Positions 49,289 through 60,000 of a DNA stretch of 60,000 nucleotides are shown piece by piece. Below the pieces are notes generated by a model. That model was given only the letters and a program-made list of their open reading frames with translations, was not told the origin of the DNA and made no database searches. Each line of letters opens with the position of its first letter. The stretch's first letter is position 1. This stretch comes from Symsagittifera roscoffensis (taxonomy: Eukaryota > Xenacoelomorpha > Acoela > Convolutidae), in NCBI RefSeq assembly GCF_963678635.1, contig NC_087062.1:13686670-13746669 (forward strand), given 5' to 3'. The position numbers and the translations under genes were made by a program.

Positions 49289-50340
49289 GTACAAAAAATT
49301 TTTTTCCAAGAGGAACGTAACATTGGCAACATTTCAATTTTTGTCGAGGAAGCCGGAGCAAGGTGTAGATGCCGGAGCAACTTCACTCGGTTTTAATCTG
49401 GTTGAAGCTGCGATGCAACCTGGGAACCGCATGAGGGAGTTCAACTGGACTTCACGGGACCAATTATGAATTAGAAGGCAAAAGTATTCTTCAGCCTTCT
49501 GGCGATACATCGATTTTCAGAAATTCCCTACCCGAAAGTTTTCAACCATTCAAAGTCAAAAAACGTCATTAAATTTTTGCGACAATATCAAGTGTTACAT
49601 GTAACACAGCGTTTTATTTAAGTCGATCAACCATCGTGCTGAACGCAAAAAGGCCTCACCGAACACTGTGATAAGAACAATATTGATATAATGTAGCACC
49701 GGCGAATGACCATTGCAGTATAAGTTAGGTGACACGACTTATCAAAATTGCTAAGAGCCGTTATAGGATACATGAAGGAAGGAAGTGATGAATCCTTCAA
49801 AATTGACCACATTTTATACAAATCGATAGCGGCGCTAGAACAAAAAATATCAGCAGATAAACAAAATGACACTGAGTGAAGCGCATTTTGCCAGAAAAAC
49901 AATTTTTCACTCTCAGGCATAGAAACAAATTCGACCCGGTCAAATTTAAATTGGTATAACTTTATCAAATCCCGTTTAGACCTAGAAATAATGGGCAAGC
50001 TTCTAATTTTAGAACAGCGGAGTAAAGACGCAGACACGAGGAGTGATATAGAAAAAGAAGAAGGTAATTGAAAAAAATCCCGAGCTGGAAAGCGACTTGA
50101 AAAAATTACATTCGTCTCAATCGATAGAGACACCCACGAGCCCACAGACACACTAAAAGACGGATGCGGTCTTGCCATCTCAACCCAGAGGCAGAAAGCA
50201 GAAGCAGCTAGAGGGAGAAAGGAGGCCAGTTCCAGAAAGAGCCACGAAAGAGCAAGAAACAAGTTCAACAACCAGTCTGAAAAAATATTGGCAAAAAGAA
50301 GAAGTTGGTCAGGAATTCCGAATTAGCTCTGGCAATTGAA
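49289..50340 (+). pseudogene. Older gypsy integrase relic
   Basis: Across frames one can read VQLDFTGPIMN, then VFNHSKSKNVIKFLRQYQ, then an APANDH block and SEAHFARK, in the order of a Ty3/gypsy integrase core and its C-terminal side. A Lys/Glu-rich tail with ETSSTTS follows, resembling the tail of the outer element at 624-1013. Many stops and frameshifts, and an Asp of the core is replaced by His (AIHRFS). A dead copy related to, but older than, the outer element that inserted into it. Confidence 0.75.
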
Positions 50341-51384
50341 GGAATTCCACTCTGGAAAATTGCACCCAGGAAAGGCGCACCTCAGAATAGCAAAGCTCAA
50401 ACCATGACTAGGGTAAGCCTGGCAACAAAAATAACAAGATCCGAACCACAATGAAGCGTCATCAGAAACACATCTGGATACATTAACAGGACCCAAAAAA
50501 ACATAGTTAACGAAATGCAGAACAAAAAGCGGATGGAGAAAAAACAGGAACTGGCCAGTCATAAATGAATCCGAGAAGACAACCACCAGGAACCAGGTCC
50601 CTCATTTAAAAAAATTTTGCATGCGAGAAACCCAAATCCACAATTGAGGATAGACAAAACAACCAAAATCATTCAACAGATTCATCGCAGAGAACATAAA
50701 AAGGGCAAAGTGGATACGGTCGAACAAACAGACTTGGCTCAGTTGCGCTTTCGGGGCGAATCACCAGCAGTTTCAATAATCGAATACGACCATTAAAAGC
50801 AATTGCGGTAACAAAGTAATTGATCCAGTTTTTTTTCTCCGCAAAGGAGTTAACTGATTTGATTACTTCAAATTTTCAGTTTTTTTTTGCCGTTTTTCAT
50901 TAACGATATTTTCGTTAATTTTTTATCTTCGAAGATTATGGTTCGTTTTCTGCGCTGATTTGTACTAGATTGCAAATAATCGGAACAACTTACGCGCAAA
51001 GTATTTCTTTCTAAAACGCATGGGCGGCGATTTACTCCGGTTCAGAGTTCATTTCAATTTGTTTTGAGGCAAACTTTTTGGAACTATACGTTGCTAGACG
51101 CTAATTACATTTTTTTACTTTACATAGAGAGAAGTAATCTAAAAAAAGCATTTTAAAACGTTTTTTTTTTGAGTTTTTACCAATTTTAAAAGATAAAATA
51201 TAACCAGGACCGTAAAAGGCAGTCAAAACATTCAGGGCTTTGCACTGAATCAGCAGTCTTGTTCTTTTTAAAACTGTTTTCAATACCAGTAGATAAGAAT
51301 TGTACAATATATCATCTTGCCCCTTCCCCAAATCAGATCGGATGAAAAATGAAGCAAAACTGGACGACCAACCTTCTATCTCAT
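50341..51384. other. No gene recognised
   Basis: AT-rich host DNA with T-runs; probably intron or flank of the minus-strand gene to the right. The last part may contain more of its coding sequence, but I see no further conserved text after the presumed splice donor near 51384. Confidence 0.4.
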
Positions 51385-51931
51385 GGCTCTTGATGAAAGT
51401 GGTCGTGTTAGACTGCCACGGCTTAAACTCCCCCATGAGCCCATACTTTCTACTCTCCTGAGCGTAGTAACAGCTGCCTGAGTAAATTCCACTCATTTTC
51501 TGGAACAATGTCCGGATCCAGTGGCTTCCTGCTCCAGGCACTGAGACAACACCAACCCTGGGCACCTTCTTACCTTCTTTGGTGCCTTTTCTGCCATCTT
51601 CTGTGAGAAAATCCGCCTTTTTGCAAACTGAATATGCAGAAGGAGTCACGTGAATTCTTTGAGAGCATCCCATTTGAGTGACCGTTTCAATGCTCTGAAA
51701 CGCTGTGATCATATTCGAGCTGCATGAACACATTTGTTCATCTGATGATTTGATCGTTGTTAAAGCAACGGGCTTCTTTTCATCGTTGCACGTGTTAACA
51801 CAGAGTTCTTCACCAGTGCTGTTCTGAAAACGCGACTGACCAACCGATCCGCTAGCGATCCTTGAAGTTGTCCAATTGCTGTCTGAACCAGACTTAAATT
51901 CAGAGAGAAGGCACCCAACGTAGGATTCATT
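51385..51931 (-). CDS. Host gene exon: WSC domain joined to sulfotransferase-like domain
   Basis: Reading minus from an acceptor (GAATTTTAG before 51931), an open segment has a WSC-domain pattern (YVGCLLSEF, CVNTC, CSCSS). It continues into the N-terminus of a WSCD-type sulfotransferase (VGVVSVPGAGSHWIRTL as the PAPS-binding loop, then a GIYSGSCYY block and TTTFIKSHE). The exon probably ends at the GT near 51384. Such proteins are Golgi-type membrane enzymes transferring sulfate. Only a middle exon is visible; whether the gene is intact cannot be judged. Confidence 0.65.
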
Positions 51932-52894
51932 CTAAAATTCAGAAAACTGTGACTAGCTCTTCTATTTGCTTGAATGTTTCGTCGACTCGGGATGAGAAAG
52001 GGGTGGAAGGAGTACTTTTGTAGGAAGGGGGGTTTGTCCGTCTGCTGGTACTGTTATATTGAGTTAGTAAAAATGCGAGTTCAAACAACACTCATGAAGT
52101 TTGCCATTGATAGAATTTCCTCCATATAATGGATTTTTATGACTAGCAATTTAATTGCATTGATTGTTATGACTATTCCATAAACCAATGAACCATAGGC
52201 AGCGTCGACACTCATTTCAAAGTTATCTTTAAAGCGTCACTGAAGAGTGCTTTCTGACATATACCACGAATTAGTTACTAGTTATCATGCAGTGACCTTC
52301 TGAGAAAGTGCGGAATAGTCAAGCTTTACCATAATTTTTCCATAGTTGGGGTTGTTTTTATATCGGTCATTTTTCGACTTCTTAGCTAAACGTTTTTGAC
52401 ATTTTTTTCTACCACTTGAAAATGTTTGGTCTTGTGCTAAAACATTTAAAAAAATATTTTACCGGTAATCATTGTTCGAGAAACTTTAGATGCTTGAAAA
52501 TGTTTTTTTTTGAAGACTGTAATTCAAACTAGAATAAGTAACGCGAGCGATCTATTTACCCGCAATGAAGTTTCAAGGATAATAATCAAATTTAATAATT
52601 TTTGATTCCTTCTCCGTTTGCCGCCCACCTCCAAATTTCCACAAATATTTTTTTAAATCAAATTGTCTGATTGATGAAAAAATTGTCAAATGATCAATAA
52701 ATGGTTTTTATTATAATGCATCAAATCTCCTGAATAGTTTGTCAAAAGACCGTCAGCAATGTGTTTTAAACTTCGAAATCATTATTCTGAAGGGACAAAA
52801 CTTTATCATGCCTGACCACAAGGTACTGTTTTTGTACCGTTAGTTTTCACTCATTATATCACTAATTTTTAAAACCAAATAAAAAAAACATGAA
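51932..52894. other. No gene recognised
   Basis: AT-rich; probably an intron of the WSC/sulfotransferase gene. No repeat structure noticed. Confidence 0.4.
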
Positions 52895-53700
52895 CTTAAT
52901 GCAGTTTGCTGCTGATACAAGAATCAAGTGCACCTAAAAACATCAAGGCTAGAAACGCAAAAAAAGTACATGAATAACTGAATCAAAACAAAATTGTTCT
53001 AAATGTAAAAAAAGAAGATCTTATTGTCTTTGGGGATGACAATAATCTAAAAAATAATTATTCAAAGAGAAAAAACAATTTCCGCAAATGGACATGCCAG
53101 GTATCTTGATGTGCTAGTGGAAAGATATCGTACTTCATCAGCTAAACTGAACAATTGTTTGAGCAAAATGGCTGTTGTAGTTATGTCAAGAATCAGAAAA
53201 AAAAAGAATTATGTTTTAAGGTCTTTAATTTTGCCATATTTATTGTTAAGTTCAGCAGTTTTTCAAAATCTGCCGATGTCTCAATTTAAGAGACTAAACA
53301 GACAATTTAACTGGGGAATCAAAATAGGCTATATCCACAGAAAACAAATCATGCACAAGATCAACTTCTCATGTCTTTAGTTTTACCAACCGAACTATTC
53401 ATTACCCAAAATTAATGACGAAAATATTCGATGTGGCGAGAACGCATAAAACAAAGTAGATGCCTAGAAATATTTATAAAAAAATTGTAGCAAACAATGG
53501 CTATACTAAAAGAAACAATTTAAACGTTAAGCCGGGAAAATTTGAATTTAACAAAAGTTTTTTGATAGGTTTACTCGAACAAATTCCTTTGGATAGATCC
53601 ATTAGATCCATCAGTTTTTATATCGAATATTACCCTTGTTTTCATCACTTTTATACAAATTTTATTTTATCATTTACGTGCCGGTGTAGTGTTGATTTTT
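52895..53700 (+). pseudogene. Non-LTR (LINE) reverse-transcriptase relic
   Basis: Shifting between frames one reads FAADT near 52905 (the F-A-D-D-type box), NKIVLNVKKEDLIVFG around 52990-53030 (palm end), a thumb-like stretch (SLILPYLLLSSAVF, then FKRLNRQ) and a C-terminal region. This order is usual for jockey/CR1-like LINEs. Heavily mutated. Confidence 0.6.
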
Positions 53701-54136
53701 AAGTTATTATGATAGTTTCGTCTTGTAGCAGCATGTATATTTAACCAAGTGGTTATTTTAAGTTTTACTGTATAAGAAAAAAGAAAGACAATTACATTTG
53801 GTGTTTTCACCTAGTTTTGTAAAAACCCTTCAATACATCATAAAACTGATGCTAATGCATGGTTAAGGGAAACAAAAAAAGAGTCTGGAGTTCCATCGTC
53901 TGTCTCATAATCAAATTTATAAAAACCAATTGAGATAGAGAACTCATCGTTGATAAATCAAATGAAGTAGAAATCAATTTATTCAATTCGACTTTATTGA
54001 ATTATAAAAGATTTTACATGATTATGCAAGATTATCTAGATCAAGCAAGTGCCTGGGTTTTGTAAAATCTATTCAAATTTTCGACACTGTAACGTTGCAA
54101 TTACCCAAACCATTCTTAATTCCTACCTACACCCGC
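53701..54136. other. No gene recognised
   Basis: AT-rich host DNA without visible structure. Confidence 0.4.
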
Positions 54137-55435
54137 AAGTTACAACGACAATTAGTTACAGGCGACAATTTGTAACAAGCGACCATTTGTAACAGGGCGT
54201 TGGCAAGTAGAACACCCGCACTGACAAAAATGGTTTAGGATCAATTTTAGTATGAAAAAAGTACGTTGATCAAATTTAGATCGATTTTAGCATGTAAAAA
54301 GTGTTTATTAAATTTAGATCGATTTTAGTATGAAAAAAGTACGTTGACTAAATTTAGATCGATTTTAGTCTGAAAAAAGTTCGAAAATTAAATTTAAAAG
54401 ATGAAGATTGATTTGGATTGATTCAAAATCAATTTCAATTGATTTTAAATCCCAGCTAAAAAATCTGATCCAAATTGATTTTAAATCTATTTAAATGCAT
54501 TTTTTCCAGTCTGAATTTGTTTTTATTTTTAAGGGGATTAAAACGGATTTAAATTGATTTAAATAATTTTTTTTTCATTCGCGATTTATTAGTTTCGAAT
54601 TTTTATTGCATTTATTCATCGCCTATTAATTTTCATTTTACATCCGTACCGTATTGTAGCATAAAAAAAAACCAAATAAAAAGACCAAAATATCGATAAA
54701 ATTTTATAATTTTCTTGCATATTGTGAGTTCAAAAACTGATCTATATTGACCCTTTTCTTGATTCATTTTATAAGTTTTGCCCAAAATTTGATTCATCTT
54801 AATAATTTTCTATAATTTAAATGCATAATAATGAGATCAAATTTTAATTTATTCTGACCCTTTTCTTGTTTGTTACATAGGATTTTGCAAAATCTGATTT
54901 ACAATAATTTTCTATAATTTCATTGCCTATTTTCGAGCTTAAAATCTGATTCATTTGGATCATTTTATTGAATTATATAACATCTGGCACGAGTTTTTAT
55001 ATTTAAAAATATGAGAAAAAAAACTCCAACAATTTTTTTAAAGGGCATATTTTTTTCGTTGTGTTAGCAAAAAAATTGCTTTTAATGAGTCTGAAAATCC
55101 GTCCAAATCGATATAAATTGATTTTTAAGACACTCAAATCCATGCAAAATTTTCAAATAAGATCAATTTAAATCGATTTAAAATCCATTTAATTTCGTAA
55201 AATGTACATTGTTAATCGATTTGGATCGATTTAAAACCGATTTAAAATCAATTTAAATCGATCCGAAACTATTTTTGTCAGTGCGGGTACGCTTGCTCCG
55301 CTGCGCTTACATCAGGCTCGAAGGGAATACTGCGCATGAATCAGTGTTCCTCGAAAAATCTACTGTTACGAATTGTCGCTTGTTACGAATTTTCGCTTGT
55401 TACGAATTGTCGCCTGTTACGAATTTTTGCCTCAC
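54137..55435. mobile_element. Palindromic MITE-like element
   Basis: Inner inverted repeats of about 29 bp start at 54214 (ACCCGCACTGACAAAAAT) and end at 55288 with two mismatches. Inside, a ~56-bp unit with AAATTTAGATCGATTTTAG is repeated on the left, and related ATCGATTTAAA text fills the right. Outside, ~20-bp repeats of GTTACGAATTGTCGC (55367-55435) face their reverse complements (54137-54193). No ORF. A non-autonomous DNA transposon, perhaps inserted in or carrying a second palindrome; superfamily not assigned. Confidence 0.65.
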
Positions 55436-56119
55436 GCTGCCGCAAGACTAATAACTATATCCCCTACACTTACCCATTAGATTGATATATGCCCAACCCT
55501 CCAACACTTTCATGCCTCTTCACCTTAAAAAATTGTGTGGTGTTATTTCGAGCGAAGCAGCATAATAGTGTGGGGTTGTAAATGGGGTGTGATCGTAAGT
55601 GGACGTAAGTGTGGTGAACGTAAGTTTCAGGTAGGTGGCAAGTGTTTGGGGAGATGGGCGAGTATGGCAACAAGTGTATTTTGAAGTTATGGGTAGGTGG
55701 GGGTCAAAGTATTAGGGTTAGTTTTCGGTGTCAAATAGAGAAAAGGGATGCTATAAGTGTGATATGTATCGTTTTTAAAATAAGGCAACATTGCGTATAG
55801 AATAAAAAATGGCATAGGCTGTGAGAAGTGCAGAAAAAACTGCAGTATTTGCAGAAAAATGGAAACAATCCATTATAGTGGATAACTGGGTGATAACCGA
55901 TTTAATTTTGCTAGACACATTGAGTTTAAATAGATTAAAATCAATTGCGTGGTCCTAAATAGTACTTCGGATCAATTATAATGACAGCTATGGAAAAAAA
56001 TGATTATGATAGATAAATATTCATGGAACATCAATGCGAGTTATTTGAATATTTTTTGATTTTTCCTTTCGTTATTCGTTTTTAAAAAACAACCCCAGTT
56101 AATTTATCAGTTACTATTT
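55436..56119. other. No gene recognised
   Basis: Host DNA. The BEL/Pao relic may extend into its right edge, but no LTR was found here. Confidence 0.4.
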
Positions 56120-56890
56120 GTGCCGCTAACACTGTTTAACAATGGCATCAAACTTGATTGCTACACCATACTCGACAACTGCAGCAGCTGCTCATATATC
56201 CTCAGCAAAACGGCTGAAACACTTCAGTGCAAACCAAGCCAACAACTACAGCTTAGCGTACGAGGTACTTTCAGTAAGGACAAAGTGTCTTCCTCGCTCG
56301 TCCGGCTTAGTATCGGACCACATAACGCTACAAAGCCTACTTTCACCCTACAACCAGTCTATTCAGTTGAAGCTCTGAGTTTTGACGCCATCGACGCAAA
56401 CAACCTTAACAAAACGTGCTCACTCTACAATCACCTTCGACATGTCAACTTTCCTGAACTAGGCGACAACACAGTTCAAATTTTGCTTGGCGTAGATGCT
56501 TTCTGGAATATTGCGGAGCCCGATATCAGAAAAGGTCCTACAGGCACCCCCTACGCTGTAAAAAACCTACTAGGCTGGACGATCACTGGCCCACTCAACC
56601 AGAAATCTAATAGTTCCGGATCAAATTCACACTCAACTAACTTCATTGACTTAAATGATCAAGAAGACGCTAATCTCACTGAATTAGTGGAAAAATTCTG
56701 GAAAGTGGAAGGATCAGGCATCCAGGAAGATAACAAAGCTACATACTCAGATAAAAGCAAACGACAACTAAGATTTTTGGAAAAAAGCATTGAGCACGAT
56801 GGAGATCGCTACAAAATAAATCTACTCTGGAAAAACGAAATAAAATTGCCAAACAATTATCCGGTAGCTAAAGCTCAACTCTATCGCTAA
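56120..56890 (+). pseudogene. BEL/Pao aspartic protease region (A16/DUF1758 type)
   Basis: 256 open codons. YTILDNCSSCSYI matches the catalytic start, with the usual DSGS changed to DNCS. ILLGVDAFWNI and YAVKNLLGWTITGPL are hallmark text of the family. Ends at a TAA. Confidence 0.8.
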
Positions 56891-57727
56891 AAAAAACGGC
56901 TCAGAAAAGACCCTGAAACCATGCAACTCTATGAGAAATCGCTTACTACCGACCTGTAAAATAACTACGTCAAGCCCGTTACTTTCCAATACCCACAATC
57001 TGAATTACTTTGGTACCTCCCACATCATCCTGTAACTAATCCAAACAAGCTCGGAAAGGTACGCAGAGTGGCCAACGCTGCCTCAACGTACAAGGGCGTT
57101 TCGCTGAACTCTTGCCTCGAAACTGGACCTGACCTCCTAAACAACATGTTTGGACTTCTACTACGATTCCGGGAAAAGCCTGTGGCTCTATCGGCGGATA
57201 TTGAAGGTATGTTTATGCAAATAGGTATTAAAGATGAAGATCAAAATGCGCTTCGCTTCATTTGGTCTACTACAAATGGTATCAAACAATACCAATACAC
57301 GCGACTTATCTTTGGTGCAAAATGCTCACCATCCATTGCCATCTTTGCGCTTCATCAAACAGCTGCCGATTAATGCGTAACCAAACCCATTATTGCTCAA
57401 CTGCTTCACAAAAGCTTTTACATGGATGACTTTGTTCACTCGTTCAACACGACACACGAGGCTAGAGACTCAACTACGCAACTAAAATCCTCCCTAAGAC
57501 AGGGGGGATTCAACCTAACTAAGATCGTATCTAATACTAATGACGCGATCTACTCCATTGATGGAGGCGAAGTTTCTACTAATGCTACAGTGCATCGTGT
57601 CCTGGGGGTCAAATGGGACACAACTGACGATACGATATTCGTGCAACCAACAACCAAGCTAACTAATACTACATCATCTACACTCCGAACAGTTCTCTCT
57701 ACAGTAGCAAGGGTTTTCGACCCCTAG
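56891..57727 (+). pseudogene. BEL/Pao reverse transcriptase
   Basis: VANAASTYKGVSLNS and ALSADIEGMFMQI (motif A) are followed by FGAKCSPSIA (motif B) and YMDDF (motif C). TAA codons and frame changes lie near 57371 and 57725. Confidence 0.82.
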
Positions 57728-58390
57728 GCATCCTAGCGCCGTTTGTCATAAAACTCAAAATTCTTCTGCAAAACTTGAGGAAATCTGGTATCTCTTGGGA
57801 CGAAACCCTGCCCAGTGACTTTGTTCCGATAATTGATAAAATGGGTTGACCAATGCAAACAAGTACCCCCTGTTAGGCTGCTGCGCTTACTTGGTCCACA
57901 GCTGTCACCTAGTGATATACAGCTTCATGTTTTCTGCGAAGCGTCGCAAGAAGCAATTGCTACGTGTATCTGCTTCCGAACTGCTTGCAGCTCTGGCATA
58001 CACGCTACTTTTTTGATTGGCAGAATAAAGGTAGCACCACTGAACCATTAGAGCATTCGTAAACTGGAATTACAAGCCGCCCTTATGGGTGCTCGGCTAT
58101 GCAAGTTCGCTACTGATGAAATGCGATTAAAGCCCCACTCCACTCACTTTTGGACGGATAGCACTACAATTTTGCCCTGGATCGCTTCACCTGGTAAACT
58201 GAAAACTTACTGCGCAAACAGAGTAGGTGAAATACTTACTTTATGCAAAGCCGAACAATGGAAACACATCCCTGGTAGACTCAACCCAGCAGACAGCGCT
58301 ACACGGGGAATTGAACTTAAAGACGTAGCAAAGCTCTGGTTGGATGCACCACAATTTCTACTCAACAATGAGCCTATTCGAACGAAATAA
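57728..58390 (+). pseudogene. BEL/Pao RNase H region
   Basis: Reads VFCEASQEAIA, later MGARLCKFA, THFWTDSTTILPW and HIPGRLNPADSATRG, the BEL/Pao RNase H pattern. Interrupted by several stops. Confidence 0.8.
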
Positions 58391-59752
58391 TGGAACAAAG
58401 TAATGCTACAACGGTTAGCCCCTCAACTACACCCTTAATCGATTCTTCCAGGTTTCCAGATTGGTTTCGATTAGTTCGGGTCACAGCTCGGGTTATAGTT
58501 TTTGTCGATACACTGAAGGGAAATGGTAAACGTTTCACCACTATGGAAGACCTAGAAAAAGCTAAGCTCCTCCTTTATCAACAGTCCCAGCAGGAAACCT
58601 TTGGTGACACCTACAACCAACTACGAACCAAGCAACATGTTGAAAACAAAGACAAACTGCAACAGCTGTCACCTTTTCTCGACAACGGTGTTATTCGCGC
58701 GCGAGGACGACTACGAAACTCACCTTTACCTGACGCAACGAAGCATCCAATAATTCTTAACGCAAAGGACCCAATTGTGCGCATGATGATCGAGAGCGCT
58801 TATCGCCGCTGCATGCACCACGGCACTGAGTACATTCGCAACTACCTGCAACAAAGTTTTGTCATCATTTGGCTCCGAAAAACACTCAGACAGATTAGAC
58901 ATAACTGCTTTCTCTGCAGACGATTCCAAGGCAAAGGGCTACATCCCCTCATGGCCGACTTGCCGCCAACTCGTTTCGACGATCCGTCTGGCGACCCATT
59001 TCCGTTCAAAAACACAGGAATTGACTATATCGGGCCATTCTACATAGCAACAAAGGATCAACTGAAAAAAGCTGTATTTGTCTCTTCACATGCCTCTCTA
59101 CTCGCGCGGTTCACCTGGAATCGACAGACAACCTTACTACGAACAACTGTATAACGGCAATTACACGTTTCATTGCTAGGAGAGGCACACCTAAGCTTTT
59201 AATCTCCGACAACGCTACTTACTTCGTCGGCGCGCGTAAACAACTACGCTCAGAACCAATCAACTTCAACGAAACCACCCCAACTGAAATGCTACAAATC
59301 CACAATGTTGAATGGCGCCTAAAACCTCCGGCTGCCCCCCATTTTGGCGGAGTGTGGGAGCGACTCGTCTCATTGATAAAACGAGCATTATTACTAAATC
59401 TCGGTTCTGATCAACCATCAAGAGATCTATTTGCTACTATCGTAGCCGAGACCGAGGCAATCCTCAACTCACGTCCGCTAACTCATGTCAGTAGCGACCT
59501 TGACGACGACCTTCCACTGACACCCAACTACTTCTTAATGGGTCGCCCATTCATCTACGCTCCAGCAGCAGCCTTCTACGAAGTATCTACCAGTAAACTG
59601 TCCAACAAGTCCTGGAAGCGAGCATAAGATAGACTTGACAGCTTCTGGAGGCGTCTACTTAAAGAGTACGCTCCGACTCTCATCAGAAGGACTAAATGGA
59701 TGCAATCCGAGGAACCACCGGCTCGGATGGCATCGCGCGCTCGTGTAAACTG
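58391..59752 (+). pseudogene. BEL/Pao integrase
   Basis: Zinc-binding region (HHGTEYIRN, CFLCRRFQ), first catalytic D in GIDYIGPF, second in LISDNATYF, then HFGGVWERLVSL with the catalytic E and the NSRPLTHV block. Frame breaks near 59150 and a stop at 59625. The C-terminus ends at about 59752. Confidence 0.82.
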
Positions 59753-60000
59753 AAAACAGCCCTAGGTACTTTAACGAGACCAGCGGTGAAATTTGCCCTC
59801 GTAACCCCAAAAAAGAAGATTTAAGACCACTTTAATTGTGTTACAACAAAAACAAAAAAACTTGGCTCAACTCCTTCCCCTTCGGTACCAAATAAGATCT
59901 CCCTCCCCCGAGGATATTCATGACATGAATTGTCTCACATGAATTATAGAAAAATGCGGTAAAATCTTTTAATAATAGCATGATTTGTTCCGAACTAATG
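59753..60000. other. 3' flank of the BEL/Pao relic, no gene seen
   Basis: A- and C-rich runs, no ORF. May be the start of an LTR whose partner lies outside the window. Confidence 0.35.

Larger units (their letters stand above)
56120..59752 (+). mobile_element. Decayed BEL/Pao retrotransposon, internal part only
   Basis: Protease, RT, RNase H and integrase of BEL/Pao type follow in order over 3.6 kb with many stops and frame changes. Gag and both LTRs are not visible; the 3' LTR, if present, would run off the window. Confidence 0.85.

Noticed and set aside
49627-50271. 214-codon minus-strand frame with a hydrophobic start
   Set aside because: Antisense of the gypsy integrase relic, which reads on the plus strand.

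Overview
The window is a stack of transposable elements in the nuclear genome of an invertebrate metazoan. The phylum cannot be fixed from sequence alone. Three things point to an animal: one spliced-looking exon of a WSC-domain/sulfotransferase gene on the minus strand near 51.4-51.9 kb; the mix of Ty3/gypsy, BEL/Pao, LINE and Polinton/Maverick elements; and AT-rich non-coding DNA. Nothing looks bacterial.

Layout. The outer unit is a minus-strand Ty3/gypsy LTR retrotransposon (161-49284). It has 216-bp LTRs, a tRNA-Ser-type primer site, a polypurine tract and a 4-bp AAGG target duplication at 157-160 and 49285-49288. Two other elements sit inside it. The first is a giant plus-strand gypsy-type LTR retrotransposon (1284-24802, about 23.5 kb) whose two 825-bp LTRs look identical. 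The second is a degenerate 19.4-kb Polinton/Maverick (29857-49277) with ~390-bp terminal inverted repeats and a 6-bp TACAAC duplication; it landed one base before the end of the outer element's 5' LTR. By LTR divergence (4/216 for the outer element, none seen for the giant one) the giant element arrived last or very recently.

The giant element is the most interesting part. After a 3-kb structured leader it encodes gag-protease, pol (RT, RNase H, integrase), a third protein with a macro-domain-like C-terminus, a coiled-coil protein, a ~2,176-residue protein with SGNH-hydrolase-like motifs, and a 163-codon tail. These form two three-part cassettes. In each, one junction is a single in-frame stop codon and one is a short -1 overlap in which the downstream frame has no early ATG or no ATG at all. 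The LTR and leader carry eight modules of exactly 67 nt (7-bp closing stem plus a small inner hairpin at fixed positions), an array of ACCCTCC motifs, and a two-copy folded element whose stems differ in sequence but stay complementary.

The Polinton has protein-primed-type DNA polymerase B and a zinc-finger protein on the minus strand. On the plus strand are small unknown genes, packaging ATPase, integrase, minor capsid, a basic core-like protein, major capsid (in a 1,548-bp tandem duplication) and an adenain-like protease. Many of these are broken by frameshifts and in-frame stops. A CCAAT-type motif recurs between its divergent gene blocks.

Right of the nest (49285-60000) lies older DNA: a gypsy integrase relic, the host WSC/sulfotransferase exon, a LINE reverse-transcriptase relic, a palindromic MITE-like element, and a decayed BEL/Pao element.
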